From positions 62,001 through 126,000 of the forward strand of contig JAEUKB010000002.1 of NCBI GenBank assembly GCA_016794365.1: a stretch of 64,000 nucleotides of DNA. Direction: 5' to 3'. This DNA is from Myxococcales bacterium. GTDB taxonomy: Bacteria > Myxococcota_A > Polyangia > Palsa-1104 > JAEUJZ01. Below, piece after piece: positions 34,706-45,127 of this stretch (its first letter is position 1; each line of letters opens with the position of its first letter). The notes below the pieces were generated by a model, which saw only the letters and a program-made list of their open reading frames with translations, had not been told where the DNA came from and ran no database searches. A program made the position numbers and the translations under genes.

Positions 34706-36016
34706 ATGGCCAACGTGGTGATTGTCGGAGCCCAGTGGGGCGACGAGGGCAAAGGCAAAGTCGTAGACCTCTACACCGAGTTCGCGGACACCGTCGTGCG
34801 TTTCGGTGGTGGAGCCAATGCCGGTCATACCTTGGTCGTCGGTGGACAGAAGGTCATCACTCACTTGGTTCCATCGGGTGTCTTGCGCGGTCGGGGCAAG
34901 CGCTGCGTGCTCGGCGACGGAATGGTGATCGATCCACAGACGCTGCTCGAAGAAATGAAAGAGCTGCGCGGTCGAGGTCTTCTCAGCGACGATCGGGATC
35001 TGATTATCGGCGAGCGAGCACATGTCATTTTGCCGACGCACAAGCAGCTCGATGGACTGCGCGAGCAAGGCAAAGGTGCGCTCGGGACGACTCGACGAGG
35101 CATCGGTCCCGCGTATGAATCGAAGATGTCCCGACGCGGCGTGCGCATGCGCGATCTGCTGTCGGTGAATCGCTTGCGTGAACGGATTGCGCATCAGCTC
35201 GAAGAGACAGCGCCGATCATTGCGCGGCTTGGCGGAACGGTTCCTGATGTCGATGCACTGACGACGCAGTATCTGGCGTACGGCGAAGCGCTGCGCCCGC
35301 ACATTCAGGATGCGACCCGCGTGCTCAGCGAAGAAATCCAGCGCGGTCAGCATGTCCTTTTCGAGGGAGCACAAGGCGCACTGCTCGACATCGATCACGG
35401 AACGTATCCTTATGTCACGTCTTCGACGACGCTGGCAGCGGGTGCGTGCGTCAGCTGCGGGGTCGGTCCTACGGCCATATCGTCGGTGATTGGCATCGCA
35501 AAGGCGTACACAACCCGCGTGGGTGCAGGACCGTTTCCCACCGAACTACACGGTGATCAAGGGGAACACCTTCGTCAAGCCGGTGCCGAGTTCGGAGCCA
35601 CAACCGGACGTCCTCGTCGCTGCGGCTGGCTGGATATCGCGGCGTTACGGCTCGCGGTGCGGCTCAATGGCATGGCGGGCTTGGCGCTGACCAAGCTGGA
35701 TGTCTTGGCCGGACAGCGAAAGCTGAAGGTCTGTGTCGGATACAAGCTCACGCCGGAAGCCGGTGGCAGCGGTGTCAGCGAAACCTACGACGAGCTACCG
35801 CTGGACCCGGAAGACATTGTGCGCGCGGTGCCGATCTACGAAGAGCTCGATGGCTGGGACGCGGAGCTAAAGAATGTTCGCGAGGTCGAAGATCTTCCGC
35901 CCAGTGCCAAGCGTTATGTACGACGCATCGAGACCTTGCTAGGAATTGACTGTTGCTTGATCTCGGTGGGTCCGGGACGGGCGGAAACCATCATGCTCAA
36001 GAATCCGTTTAGGTAG
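34706..36016 (+). CDS. purA: Adenylosuccinate synthetase
   Basis: Joins IMP and aspartate with GTP to adenylosuccinate, the first committed step to AMP. The GTP loop is GAQWGDEGKGKVVDL with catalytic Asp; NAGHTLVV with catalytic His; the IMP-binding TTRRGIGPAYESKMSRRG; and FEGAQGALLDIDHGTYPYVTSS. The C-terminal TGRPRRCGWLD and KLDVLAG (base recognition) are present. Length 436 is standard. It stands alone; spacing and a 274-bp upstream region suggest its own promoter. Confidence 0.98.
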   Translation: MANVVIVGAQWGDEGKGKVVDLYTEFADTVVRFGGGANAGHTLVVGGQKVITHLVPSGVLRGRGKRCVLGDGMVIDPQTLLEEMKELRGRGLLSDDRDLIIGERAHVILPTHKQLDGLREQGKGALGTTRRGIGPAYESKMSRRGVRMRDLLSVNRLRERIAHQLEETAPIIARLGGTVPDVDALTTQYLAYGEALRPHIQDATRVLSEEIQRGQHVLFEGAQGALLDIDHGTYPYVTSSTTLAAGACVSCGVGPTAISSVIGIAKAYTTRVGAGPFPTELHGDQGEHLRQAGAEFGATTGRPRRCGWLDIAALRLAVRLNGMAGLALTKLDVLAGQRKLKVCVGYKLTPEAGGSGVSETYDELPLDPEDIVRAVPIYEELDGWDAELKNVREVEDLPPSAKRYVRRIETLLGIDCCLISVGPGRAETIMLKNPFR

Positions 36017-36173
36017 ACATGCTGCCTACCTTGCCAACAGATTCAGCCAGGATTTCAGGCTGTGTTTTTCGGGGGAGCCCAGGGGTACAGCGTGCTTGCG
36101 GCGAAAAGCGCGCATCGTATAAGCTGGGTTCCATTGGTCACCGCTTCGAGTCCGAAGAGGGGATTTTTCCAAC

Positions 36174-37907
36174 ATGAAAATCGTCTGCGACAACTGCGCA
36201 ACCAAGTACCAGATTGCCGACGAAAAAGTCAGCGGCAAAGCGTTCAAGATTCGCTGCAAGAAGTGCGGCCACGTCATCGTCGTTGGTAAAAACGCCGATG
36301 GCACAGCGTCCTCTCCTGCAGGCGGCGACGCCCCCGCTGAAGCCCCCGCTCCGGCTCAAGAGCAAGCTGCGGGAGAATCGGTGTGGCACCTCGTAATCGA
36401 TCGCGAGCAAGTCGGTCCGATGACGGCCGAGGAAGTTCGCGGCAAAGTCAAAGCTGGCCAAGTCGATAGCGAGACATATGGCTGGAAGGAAGGCTTCGAG
36501 GACTGGCTCAAGCTGTCCGCGATCGATGACTTCAAAGAGCTCTTTGCAGCGAAGCCGAGCGAGCCCAAGCGTGCCGAGCAGCCAGCCGCGCAACCTGCCG
36601 AGACGGCAGCATCGCAGCCAGCAGCCAGCGAGCCCGTGAAGACGGCGGCTCCGACGGCAGCAACGCTCTATTCCGAAAACGGCAGCGATGCAAGAGCAGC
36701 CATCGCAGCAGCCCAAGCGCAGCGTGAAGCGCAACAGCAAGCACAGCAAGCGCAGCAACAGCAAGCGCAGCAGCAAGCCGAGCAGTACGCGGCGGCAGCG
36801 CAAGCTCCTACGGCTGATGTGGGCGGCGGTGGTATGACAGGCGCACGCAGCGAAAACTCGGTTCTGTTTTCGCTAAACAACCTGTCGGCTCTTGCGGGTG
36901 GCGGCGGCGGTGGCGGTGGTGGAGCCAGCGCACAAGCCAATAAGCCAGGTTACGCCAGTGGTCAGTCGGAAGCATCTGGTCTGATCGACATCCGAGCCAT
37001 GGCTGCGCAGCATCTTGGCGGGCCGATGTCTGGTGCAAACGTCAGCAAAGCCCCTGATCTGTTCGGTAGTGGCGGAGACGCTGCGCCCGTGTTTGCGCCC
37101 GTCGCTCCAGCGGTGCTTGTCCCGACAGCTCCGTCAGAAGGCGTTCCGAAGTGGGTCTGGGCACTCGTTGCCGTTGGTGGTGTCTCGATCGTTGGCCTGA
37201 TCGTCTTCTTGGTGGTGTTCTTGTCTGGACCGTCACAGCCCACCGTGGCGACCAATGGCCCAGCAGGTGGTCCGACAGCAACGGGACCGAGCGCAGCGGG
37301 ATCGACACCGACGCCCGGCACAACGGTTGGAACCAGTGCTCCGACGGAAACAAAGTCACCCGGAACCAGCACGGCCAAGACCGAGACGGCAGCCAAGACC
37401 GAGACGGCGACCAAGGACGCAGGTGGCAAGCCCAGCAAGTCCAGCAAGAGCGAAAAGTCTGGCGACAAGACCAAGCCCGCTGCGACAGCCAAGGAAGCGC
37501 CTGCACCGGCGGAAAAAGCGGGCCCAGGCAAGGCTCCAGATGAAGCACCGCCTCCGCCGAAGAAGGCTGCCGACAAGCCAAAGGCTGCCAAGGATGATCT
37601 CGACTCGCTGCTCGACAGCGCATCGGGAGGCTCGGGTGGTAAGCCACAGAAGGCCGAAAAGAAGGATCTACCCGAAACCTTGGATCGTGGCGTCATCATG
37701 AGCACGCTCAAGGGTGCCAACTTCGCGTCATGCAAGGCTGAAGGTGCATCGGGTGTTGTCAGCGTGAAGCTCACCATCGGACGCAACGGCAAGGTCTCTG
37801 ACGCATCGGGTCCGAACGACTGCGTGGTTCGCGTCGTCAAGGGCGTGAAGTTCCCCGAGTTCAGCGGCGATCCGATGAGCCTGACTTATCCAGCGCTCAT
37901 CCGCTAA
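36174..37907 (+). CDS. Zinc-ribbon/GYF/TonB-like membrane protein (AgmX/GltJ type)
   Basis: A 577-residue protein. The N-terminal zinc ribbon (CDNCATKYQ ... CKKCGHVIVV, residues 5-40) is of the MJ0042 kind, followed by a GYF_2 domain (WHLVIDREQVGPMTAEEV to DDFKELF). A long Ala/Gln-rich arm leads to a single membrane helix (VWALVAVGGVSIVGLIVFLVVF, about residues 325-347), then a Thr/Ser/Lys-rich linker and a C-terminal TonB-like AgmX/PglI domain (NFASCKAEGASGVVSVKLTIG). This order is that of GltJ of the Myxococcus gliding machinery, but such proteins are also scattered outside motility loci, and no other glt gene is here. A terminator follows directly. Confidence 0.85.
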   Translation: MKIVCDNCATKYQIADEKVSGKAFKIRCKKCGHVIVVGKNADGTASSPAGGDAPAEAPAPAQEQAAGESVWHLVIDREQVGPMTAEEVRGKVKAGQVDSETYGWKEGFEDWLKLSAIDDFKELFAAKPSEPKRAEQPAAQPAETAASQPAASEPVKTAAPTAATLYSENGSDARAAIAAAQAQREAQQQAQQAQQQQAQQQAEQYAAAAQAPTADVGGGGMTGARSENSVLFSLNNLSALAGGGGGGGGGASAQANKPGYASGQSEASGLIDIRAMAAQHLGGPMSGANVSKAPDLFGSGGDAAPVFAPVAPAVLVPTAPSEGVPKWVWALVAVGGVSIVGLIVFLVVFLSGPSQPTVATNGPAGGPTATGPSAAGSTPTPGTTVGTSAPTETKSPGTSTAKTETAAKTETATKDAGGKPSKSSKSEKSGDKTKPAATAKEAPAPAEKAGPGKAPDEAPPPPKKAADKPKAAKDDLDSLLDSASGGSGGKPQKAEKKDLPETLDRGVIMSTLKGANFASCKAEGASGVVSVKLTIGRNGKVSDASGPNDCVVRVVKGVKFPEFSGDPMSLTYPALIR

Positions 37908-37944
37908 GTAACGGAACGCATCCGACCACGCGTCGGAACCCAGC

Positions 37945-37974
37945 AAAAAGCCCAGGCAATGTCCTGGGCTTTTT
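37945..37974 (+). terminator. Rho-independent terminator after the GltJ-like gene
   Basis: A 12-bp perfect stem (37945-37956 pairing with 37963-37974, core AGCCCAGG/CCTGGGCT) with a 6-base loop and a T-run. It lies 37 bases after the stop codon; its A-run also makes it usable from the other strand. Confidence 0.9.
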
Positions 37975-38093
37975 CATTTTGAGGCCAGCGCTCTTTCTGT
38001 TTGGTTTGCGCGCAAGGCTTGCAGGGTCAGCGCAGCGTCGTTTGCAGTGCAGCTTTCGCACGTACTGCGCCGGATCGACTCGCGCAATCCGAT

Positions 38094-38255
38094 TTACGGA
38101 ATAGATGGCTTGCTGGAGTCTTTCTCAAACAGCGAACCCATCAGCTTGATTCCCCACCCAGCGACGTAGACGGACAGCCCAAAGACAGCAATCAGCAGGA
38201 CGAGATATCCCCAGCTTGGGCAGCGATCAATGACCGTTTCGAGCGAGATTCCCAT
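38094..38255 (-). CDS. Small single-pass membrane protein
   Basis: A 53-residue protein (MGISLETVIDRCPSWGY, then a hydrophobic helix LVLLIAVFGLSVYVAGWGIKLMG, ending in a polar KDSSKPSIP tail). The start at 38255 has a good ribosome site (TGGAGA, 6-8 bases upstream); the frame is open to 38321 but without one. No known family. Convergent toward the terminator of the GltJ-like gene. Confidence 0.6.
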   Translation of the reverse strand: MGISLETVIDRCPSWGYLVLLIAVFGLSVYVAGWGIKLMGSLFEKDSSKPSIP

Positions 38256-38590
38256 GGTGATTCTCCAGACCAACCCACCCAAGTGCTGACAGAGACAGCT
38301 TCGCCAGGTCGGCGCATGCACGAAAGCAACGCAAGTTCTGTACCAGCACAGAAAACGAACGCTCCGTCAGAGATTTCATGCGGTTTCGCCGTGACATCCT
38401 GCGTCAGTCAAGTGCCAGTGCGAAGCGAATGACGCAGCCCGCATGACACACCCGATTGCATCAATCCGTTGCCCTCATCCGAGCGATGTACACGCACAAA
38501 CGGGAGACGGAGCAGCCAGGAAAAGCGACGTTTTTTCTATCGGAGAGTTGACGCTAAGGCAAACCACATGCTACTTACTGCGCGTTTTTT
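38256..38590. other. Intergenic region upstream of tRNA-Lys
   Basis: 335 bases with no supportable gene. Contains the tRNA promoter (38548-38577) and an 8-bp inverted repeat CTGCGTCA (38399-38406) / TGACGCAG (38430-38437) with a 23-base spacer, which could fold as a hairpin, but no transcript boundary is visible. Confidence 0.5.
38548..38577 (+). promoter_or_regulatory. Probable sigma-70 promoter of tRNA-Lys
   Basis: TTGACG (38548-38553), an 18-base spacer and TACTTA (38572-38577) end 13 bases before the tRNA. The -35 is near consensus; the -10 is weaker. Confidence 0.5.
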
Positions 38591-38663
38591 GGGTTTGTAG
38601 CTCAGTCGGTAGAGCAGCGGCCTTTTAAGCCGTTGGTCGTGGGTTCGAGTCCCACCAAACCCA
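38591..38663 (+). tRNA. tRNA-Lys (anticodon TTT)
   Basis: 73 nt cloverleaf: acceptor GGGTTTG/CAAACCC, D-arm GCTC...GAGC, anticodon stem GCGGC/GCCGT with loop CTTTTAA (anticodon TTT), T-arm GTGGG TTCGAGT CCCAC, discriminator A. The 3' CCA is not encoded. No other tRNA is adjacent. Confidence 0.97.
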
Positions 38664-38689
38664 CTCCCTTGAAGCTTCCGCAAGCGTCG

Positions 38690-38932
38690 TTATTGGCCTT
38701 GCGGAAACTCAGGCGGGAGGTTACGCGGTCGCTCTGGCTGCGTAGCACCTGGCTGGTTCAAGTAACCCTGAGCCATCAGGAGCAGGACCACTCCGGCTGC
38801 GCAGCACAGCGACGCCCAGGCAAGGCCAAGCACATGCTTGTAAAGGGGTCGCTCTCGCAGCCTAAGCACGAGCAGTCCAGCGCCCATCACGAGCAGCGCC
38901 ACTCCGTTGACGATTAGGAACCAGCGCGGCAT
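38690..38932 (-). CDS. Small two-helix membrane protein
   Basis: An 80-residue protein with two hydrophobic helices (FLIVNGVALLVMGAGLLVL and VLGLAWASLCCAAGVVLLLMA) and a Pro-rich C-terminal tail (TQPERPRNLPPEFPQ). The ribosome site is weak (GAAG). Hydrophobic pattern and codon use suggest a real gene, but no family is recognised. Convergent with tRNA-Lys and divergent from dnaG. Confidence 0.55.
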   Translation of the reverse strand: MPRWFLIVNGVALLVMGAGLLVLRLRERPLYKHVLGLAWASLCCAAGVVLLLMAQGYLNQPGATQPERPRNLPPEFPQGQ

Positions 38933-39219
38933 GTGGTCTTCAGATCACTTCTTCGATCGAGCCTGCTCTCGAATGAGTGCATCACGGAACAATAGTCGCT
39001 CGGCCCGCTCGCTGGCAATCTCTGTCGATATCATTGACGGACCGGACGAAACATCCCATACTTCCGGCCACTTGGCGGCAGTGTCTGCTCGTCTTGCTCT
39101 GCTCACGGGTTTGCGGGCTTCACAGGACATCACTTGTCACCCAGACGAGGAGCAGCGGAACCGGCAAGCCAATCAGACGCTGTTCCGACGAACCGCCACT
39201 CCCTGGGACGCAAACAAGC

Positions 39220-41325
39220 TTGGGCCTGATTCCTCACAGCAAAGTCGCGGAGATTCGCGATCGAACGGACATTGTTGCCGTCATTGGCGAACACGTCCAG
39301 CTGCGCCGTGCGGGAGTGAACTACCTCGGGCTGTGTCCGTTTCATCAGGAAAAGACGCCAAGCTTTAACGTGAGCGCCAGCAAGCAGTTCTTCTACTGCT
39401 TCGGCTGTCAGAAGTCGGGCGACGTGATTCGCTTTCTGATGGAGCGCGAAGGTCGATCGTTTGCCGACGTGGTACGCGACTTGGCAGCGCGCGCGGGCAT
39501 CGACATTCCCGAAGACGAAGAGGAAGCTCGTCCAGAACGTCGAGCGCTGCGCCTTCAGCAAGAGAGCGAGCGACTGCGACTGCTCAAGCTCAACGCGCTG
39601 GCGTCGAAGTACTACCAAGCCCAGCTTGCTTCCCATGAAAAAGCGCTGCAGTACGTCGCCAGCCGAGGCATTTCCGACGAGATTCGCACAAGCTTTCGAC
39701 TCGGTTACGCACCGGACAGCTGGGACGGACTGCTCCAGGTTCTGCGTCAGCGTGGTGTTCCGCACGAGCTGGCAGAGCTAGGCGGCTTGCTGATTCGTCG
39801 AGAAGGATCCACACCGCTGCCCAAAGGTGCGCCACCGACGCCGCAGACCCACTACGATCGCTTTCGAGATCGCGTGCTCTGTCCGCTTTTGCTGCCCAAA
39901 ACGGGTCAACAAGCCGACTACGATGTGATTGCGTTTAGCGGACGAGTGCTTCCGACGGATCAGCCTCGGCAAAATGAAGGCGCAAAGTACATCAACTCGC
40001 CGGAAACGCCGCTGTATCGCAAAGGTCAGAACCTGTACGGTCTGCACGCAGCCCGCGACGCGATTCGTCAAAAGCGACAAGTGGTGTTGGTGGAAGGCAA
40101 CTTTGATGTGCTGTCGCTGCATCAAAATGGCTTTCCGAACACGCTGGCACCGATGGGAACCGCGCTGACCGAGACGCAGGTTCGACTGCTGTCGCGGATC
40201 GTCGGAGAAGACGGTCACGTTGTGCTGATGCTCGACGGGGATCGCGCGGGACGAGCAGCGACGATGAAAGACATCTCGCTGCTGATGCTCACGGCAACGC
40301 AGCTATCTGATGTTGCCGCGCTGTCACAACGGGACATCGACGTTCGAGTCGCCAAGCTTCCCGACGGAGAAGATCCAGACACGCTGGCCAATCGCGATCG
40401 CGCGGCGCTCGAGCGATGCATTGCCAAAGCCCAGCCTGCGCTGGATTACGTAATTGACGAAGTGCTGGCGACTGCTGAATCAGACAGCCTAAGTGGACGC
40501 GCAAAGATGATTGGTCGCATCTCACCGCTCTTGGCAGCGCTGCGCAACGAAACCCTCCGAGAGCTATACATCGGACGGGTGGCTTCCGCGCTGGCCGTCG
40601 ATCCCAAGATCTTGTGGCGTCAGATGCAGCAGTCATCCGGGTCCATGCACGCGTCTTCTTCGTCTCCCCTCGCACAGCGAGGAGAGCAGACTACCCACAG
40701 CATGCCAGCGTCGCGCAGCCTCGACCATCGATCGTCGGGTGCGTATGGAACTGCTCCGTCGATGCAGCATCGTGGAACTGGCGAAGCGCAGCGGTCACAG
40801 ACTCGTCCGACGCAGGCTTCGCCGACCCAAGCGAGTGAGCTGGAAGCGGGACTGCGCAATCTGCTCGGTCTGCTGGCAGACAAGCCGGAGCTGTGGGATC
40901 GGCTGAGCGACGAGACAATCAAGGCAGTTGCGCATCCGCTGCTGTCCGAGCTTTTGGAAGAGGCGCGCGACCTGTGCCATAGTGGCGAGATTGTTTCCGT
41001 CGAAACCTTCGTCAACATGTGTCCCGTCGAGCTACGCGCCCAAGTTGCCTCTGCGATGCTGGTCGGTCGCTTTGTCGCTGCCGAGCATCCCGAAGAGCTG
41101 CTTGCCCGCATGTCCGCCGAGCTACGAGCCCAAGCCATCGTCCGGGAGGTCAATGATCTTCAGCGAACGCTGTCGCGAATCAGCCGGACCGGTGAACAAG
41201 AAAACAGACTTCAGATACTTTCGCGCATACAAGATCTCACCAAGTTACGCGCGTCCCTCTTACAAAATAGCCACCCGGGCACACCGGCTGTGGCTGGTAC
41301 TGCTCAAGGAGATACCCCGCGATGA
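39220..41325 (+). CDS. dnaG: DNA primase
   Basis: Makes RNA primers for replication. The 701-residue protein has the CHC2 zinc site ([13 protein letters not shown] ... [11 protein letters not shown]), the core with [12 protein letters not shown], and TOPRIM ([29 protein letters not shown]). The C-terminal helicase-interaction region ([16 protein letters not shown] onward) is preceded by a Ser/Gln-rich linker. The start is set at TTG 39220 ([19 protein letters not shown]), which matches the family N-terminus; the frame is open back to 38977, but the extra 81 residues look like random reading. Its TGA overlaps the rpoD ATG (ATGA), so translation is coupled. No rpsU precedes it. Confidence 0.95.
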   Translation: MGLIPHSKVAEIRDRTDIVAVIGEHVQLRRAGVNYLGLCPFHQEKTPSFNVSASKQFFYCFGCQKSGDVIRFLMEREGRSFADVVRDLAARAGIDIPEDEEEARPERRALRLQQESERLRLLKLNALASKYYQAQLASHEKALQYVASRGISDEIRTSFRLGYAPDSWDGLLQVLRQRGVPHELAELGGLLIRREGSTPLPKGAPPTPQTHYDRFRDRVLCPLLLPKTGQQADYDVIAFSGRVLPTDQPRQNEGAKYINSPETPLYRKGQNLYGLHAARDAIRQKRQVVLVEGNFDVLSLHQNGFPNTLAPMGTALTETQVRLLSRIVGEDGHVVLMLDGDRAGRAATMKDISLLMLTATQLSDVAALSQRDIDVRVAKLPDGEDPDTLANRDRAALERCIAKAQPALDYVIDEVLATAESDSLSGRAKMIGRISPLLAALRNETLRELYIGRVASALAVDPKILWRQMQQSSGSMHASSSSPLAQRGEQTTHSMPASRSLDHRSSGAYGTAPSMQHRGTGEAQRSQTRPTQASPTQASELEAGLRNLLGLLADKPELWDRLSDETIKAVAHPLLSELLEEARDLCHSGEIVSVETFVNMCPVELRAQVASAMLVGRFVAAEHPEELLARMSAELRAQAIVREVNDLQRTLSRISRTGEQENRLQILSRIQDLTKLRASLLQNSHPGTPAVAGTAQGDTPR

Positions 41326-43151
41326 ATCGTGACAACGCCGAGCGCCGCAAGCAGCAGCTCATTACGATGGGCAAGGCCAAGGGGTACTTGACCTATGAAG
41401 AAGTAAACGATCACATGCCCGACGACGTGGTGTCGTCCGATCAGATTGACGACTGGCTGTCGTCGCTGGGCGATGAAGGCATCGAGGTCGTTGACTCTGC
41501 GGCCAGCGTCAAAGTCCGCTCGAACACAGCTCCGAAGGTTCCTGAACTCATCGAGGACGATGAAAAGAAGGAAGAAGAAGAAGAGGAGGAGTTCGACGGC
41601 GGATACAGCAAGACCAACGACCCAGTGCGCATGTATCTGCGCAAGATGGGCTCGGTGTCGCTGCTCACTCGAGAAGGCGAAGTCGAAATCGCCAAGCGCA
41701 TCGAGGAAGGTGAGCGCCGCGTCCTGCAAGTCGTGCTCAACTCGTCGATTGCCGTCGAAGAAATCCTCGATCTGGGCGAGCGGCTGAAGAAGCAGAAGAT
41801 CCGCGTCAAAGATGTCGTTCGTGATCTCGATGAAGAAGACGCCGACTTCGACGAGGAATGGCACACCGAACGAGTGATCAAGATCATCGACAAGGTGCGT
41901 CGGCTTCAGCGCGAAAACGAAAAGATCGTCGAAGAGCTGGAGATTCCGGCCAATCCTGCGGCTCCGTCGTCGGCAACACCGGTTCCAGCGCCGCCAGCGC
42001 CGAGCAAAGCCGTCGAAGCCAAGCGCAAGAAGCTGCGCGACAAGATCGAATCGAACAAGCAAGAAATGTTCGAGCTTCTGTCGGAGCTTCGTATCAACAA
42101 GAAGGTCATCGAGCGCATCGTCCAGAAGCTGAAGAGCTTGGTCATGCGCATCGAAAAAGGCGAAGCCGAGCTAGAAGAGTTTGAGCGTCGCGTCGGAATG
42201 CCGTCGAAAGAACTGGCCAAGACGCTCAAAGAAATGAAAGGCAACGCCACCAAAGCGAAGGCGATTACCAAGAAGCTCGGTGTCACCGCCGAGGAGCTTG
42301 AGAGCGCCGCGCTCGGGATGGCGGAAGCCAAAAAGCGCATCAAGAAAGTCGAGGAAGAAGCCAAGCTCTCCGTCGATGATCTGCGCGCGACCTACAAAGA
42401 AATCCACGAAGGCGAGCGGATGGCCGAAAAGGCCAAGGCCGAGCTGGTCGAAGCCAACCTTCGTCTCGTCGTCAGCATTGCCAAGAAGTACACCAACCGT
42501 GGACTTCAGTTTTTGGACTTAATCCAAGAAGGCAACATCGGCCTCATGAAGGCCGTCGATAAGTTCGAGTACAAGCGCGGCTACAAGTTTTCGACGTACG
42601 CAACGTGGTGGATTCGCCAAGCCATCACCCGCGCGATCGCCGATCAGGCACGAACCATCCGCATTCCGGTTCACATGATCGAGACGATCAACAAGCTCAT
42701 CCGTACGAGCCGCTACCTGGTGCAAGAGCTGGGTCGTGAGCCGACGCCGGAAGAGATCGCCGAGAAGATGGAGCTGCCGCTCGACAAGGTGCGCAAAGTC
42801 CTCAAGATCGCCAAAGAGCCGATCTCGCTGGAGACGCCGATTGGCGAAGAGGAAGACAGCCATCTTGGTGACTTCATCGAGGACAAGGGCGTGATTTCTC
42901 CGTCGGACGCCGTGATCTCGATGAACCTGGCTGAGCAGACGCGCAAAGTGCTGGCGACGCTGACGCCGCGCGAAGAAAAAGTGCTGCGGATGCGCTTCGG
43001 TATCGGGGAACGCTCGGATCACACGCTCGAAGAAGTCGGTCAAGACTTCGAGGTCACCCGCGAGCGCATTCGTCAGATCGAAGCCAAAGCGCTGCGCAAG
43101 CTCCGTCATCCCAGCCGCAGCAAGCGACTCAAGAGCTTCGTCGAAAACTAG
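41322..43151 (+). CDS. rpoD: Primary sigma factor RpoD (sigma-70)
   Basis: Directs RNA polymerase to housekeeping promoters. The 609-residue protein shows region 1.1 (residues 1-80, [20 protein letters not shown]), region 1.2 ([21 protein letters not shown]), a Lys/Glu-rich non-conserved insert with an Ala/Pro patch (about residues 208-226), regions 2.1-2.4 ([38 protein letters not shown]), region 3 and region 4 ([36 protein letters not shown]). It overlaps dnaG by 4 bases. Its TAG shares bases with the stop of the convergent DUF92 gene (CTAG at 43148-43151). Confidence 0.98.
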   Translation: MNRDNAERRKQQLITMGKAKGYLTYEEVNDHMPDDVVSSDQIDDWLSSLGDEGIEVVDSAASVKVRSNTAPKVPELIEDDEKKEEEEEEEFDGGYSKTNDPVRMYLRKMGSVSLLTREGEVEIAKRIEEGERRVLQVVLNSSIAVEEILDLGERLKKQKIRVKDVVRDLDEEDADFDEEWHTERVIKIIDKVRRLQRENEKIVEELEIPANPAAPSSATPVPAPPAPSKAVEAKRKKLRDKIESNKQEMFELLSELRINKKVIERIVQKLKSLVMRIEKGEAELEEFERRVGMPSKELAKTLKEMKGNATKAKAITKKLGVTAEELESAALGMAEAKKRIKKVEEEAKLSVDDLRATYKEIHEGERMAEKAKAELVEANLRLVVSIAKKYTNRGLQFLDLIQEGNIGLMKAVDKFEYKRGYKFSTYATWWIRQAITRAIADQARTIRIPVHMIETINKLIRTSRYLVQELGREPTPEEIAEKMELPLDKVRKVLKIAKEPISLETPIGEEEDSHLGDFIEDKGVISPSDAVISMNLAEQTRKVLATLTPREEKVLRMRFGIGERSDHTLEEVGQDFEVTRERIRQIEAKALRKLRHPSRSKRLKSFVEN

Positions 43152-43945
43152 CGTCCCACCAAAAAGTGCCAGGCGACGGCAGCAGCCGTTCCCCCCAGCG
43201 TCGTCGCCAGCGCATTGACCGTATCGTTGTCAATTCCCGCAATGCCTTCGGTCACCAGCGTCGCACCGCCACAGACGTGTCGGGTCTGCTCGGTGGCTTC
43301 TCCGCACTTGATGCAGTGACGCTTTTCTTGCACCGTCGCGCCCAGCACAGAGTCCATCCAGCCGCCGAAGATGCCGCCCAACGTGATGAGCAGCGTTCGC
43401 AGCAGCGTTCCCTGGGACGGCTCCAGCCAGGTGAGCAGCGCCACAAACAGCGCGCCCGCCACCATGCCCAAGGTTCCCGTCAGCGAAATCGCGCCCGAAG
43501 TGCCCGCAGGAACTTCCGCGAGCGTCAAAATATGACGAGGTGGAGACTTCGACAACAGACCGATCTCCGTCGCCCACGTATCTGCATTGGCTGCCGCGAG
43601 ACTGGCCAGCGCGCCCACCAAGTACATCGTCTTTCCCGTCAGCGAATACAGCACACAGAACAGCGCAGCGGGACCGCCGTTGGACAGCACTTGCAAGCCG
43701 TCTCGACGATCCCCTTTTTCGATGATCTTTTCGCTCGCTTCCGCCTTTTCACCACGACGGTACTTGCCAAGCGCAGTGCTGCTTAAGAAAAACGCGATCA
43801 GCGCCAGGCCCGCAATTCCATCCCCAAGCCCGAACACCAGCGTGCCCACAATCACCGCCCACAGCGCGCCGGTCTGCGTCAGCGAGCCTCGTCGCTCTGC
43901 GCCATAGGCAACAAACAGCGAGATCAGAAAGCCGATAAGTAGCAT
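43148..43945 (-). CDS. DUF92 family integral membrane protein
   Basis: A 265-residue protein with about six hydrophobic helices. DUF92 signatures: [79 protein letters not shown], and the Cys-rich [18 protein letters not shown]. The last is a possible metal-binding loop. Plant and bacterial members include a phytol/farnesol phosphate kinase-like group, but the function here is unknown. Convergent with rpoD with overlapping stop codons. Confidence 0.88.
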   Translation of the reverse strand: MLLIGFLISLFVAYGAERRGSLTQTGALWAVIVGTLVFGLGDGIAGLALIAFFLSSTALGKYRRGEKAEASEKIIEKGDRRDGLQVLSNGGPAALFCVLYSLTGKTMYLVGALASLAAANADTWATEIGLLSKSPPRHILTLAEVPAGTSGAISLTGTLGMVAGALFVALLTWLEPSQGTLLRTLLITLGGIFGGWMDSVLGATVQEKRHCIKCGEATEQTRHVCGGATLVTEGIAGIDNDTVNALATTLGGTAAAVAWHFLVGR

Positions 43946-44041
43946 GCGCGACCATTATCGCACCGTCAGCCACCGCGACGCTCGATTTGTCACCGAACGA
44001 CTGCGCAACCAGCGGGCCGAATCAGCGAACAAACGAAGCGC

Positions 44042-45127
44042 TTACATATGCAGCACGGTCATCGCAACGAGCGGTCCGCTGTTGCCATCGTGCGTTCGCA
44101 GAAGCAGCGAGCCTTCGCCCTCGCCCACCGGAGCCAGCTCATGATCGCTGTGTGCAGGTCCAGCGCCCAGCAGCAGCCGCTGCGGCAGGCTCGTGTCACG
44201 ACGCCCCGGAACCAGCGACAGGCCCAGACCAACCAGCTCGGTCTTTTGCGATTCACTGCGCTCTGACACGACGACTTGCAGACGATGCGCTGACGCTGCT
44301 GCCCGCAGCCGCTGGACCGAGCCTTCAAAGTACAAACGCCTATCGAGCTTCCAGCCGAGCGACTGCCGATCCATCCCAATAACGCGACCCACCGTGCCAT
44401 CCACGAGCAGCAGCAGCTCGCCAGCCATCAACAGTTCTCGCGTTTCCACATCGCCGGTAGGCTGCGGCACCGATCCTGTCACCGGCTGACCTTGCGACGG
44501 AACTCGCAGCACCTGTCGCCCGAGCAGCAGATAGTCCGAGTCACCGTGGTGAAGCAGCAGCTCGACGGCACCTGCACCATCGACAGCGCGCGACGCTCGC
44601 ACCGCCAAGCTGGCATCGAGCCGCAGCAGCATCGCTTTGTCTTCCAGCGCGCAGCCCGCCGCCACAAACAGCTCTCTGCCGTCGCTCTGAATCAGCGCTC
44701 GCTCGCGCATCGTACACGGACCGGGCAGCGCAACCATCTGCTGCGTCGCTGTCTTGGCATCTTTGTCATACACGAGCAGCGTCAGCACCGACGAAGCATT
44801 GGCCGGTGACGCAGGAAGAGGCGCTTCTACGATCCGACCCTCGACAAACGCCAGCTCTCCAGCGCGCGGCACAAAGCCAGTCGGTCCACGCTGTTCCGTC
44901 ATACCAAGTGGCCGAAACACCGCTGGGAGTCCCGGTCTTTCGCTTGCCCACAGCACATAACGGCCTTCGCTCGCTGGCGCTGGAAACAGCCGCAGCCGCG
45001 ACGGAGCATAGTTCACCACCACATGCTCTGCCGAAGACTCTTGCTGGCTGGGAACCCGCGCGGGCGGCGGCGCTTTCTGACACGCCGCGAGCGAACAGGC
45101 CAAGGTAACGAAACGAAGGATTCGCAT
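44042..45127 (-). CDS. Lipoprotein, possible beta-propeller
   Basis: A 361-residue lipoprotein: FVTLACSLAAC signal and lipobox, then a beta-rich repeat-like body (GRYVLWASERPGLPAVF, AMLLRLDASLAVRASRA, DYLLLGRQVLRVPSQ, ELLLLVDGTVGRVIGMD). Regular strand spacing suggests a beta-propeller, but no family motif is firm. Its ATG overlaps the TGA of the SirB1-like gene by one base (TGATG), so it is the last gene of that operon. Confidence 0.75.
   Translation of the reverse strand: MRILRFVTLACSLAACQKAPPPARVPSQQESSAEHVVVNYAPSRLRLFPAPASEGRYVLWASERPGLPAVFRPLGMTEQRGPTGFVPRAGELAFVEGRIVEAPLPASPANASSVLTLLVYDKDAKTATQQMVALPGPCTMRERALIQSDGRELFVAAGCALEDKAMLLRLDASLAVRASRAVDGAGAVELLLHHGDSDYLLLGRQVLRVPSQGQPVTGSVPQPTGDVETRELLMAGELLLLVDGTVGRVIGMDRQSLGWKLDRRLYFEGSVQRLRAAASAHRLQVVVSERSESQKTELVGLGLSLVPGRRDTSLPQRLLLGAGPAHSDHELAPVGEGEGSLLLRTHDGNSGPLVAMTVLHM

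Noticed and set aside
38001..38432. 143-codon plus-strand frame
   Set aside because: No ribosome site or likeness, overlaps a better-supported small membrane gene on the other strand.
38977..39219. N-terminal extension of primase
   Set aside because: Residues lack any primase likeness; family start fits TTG 39220.
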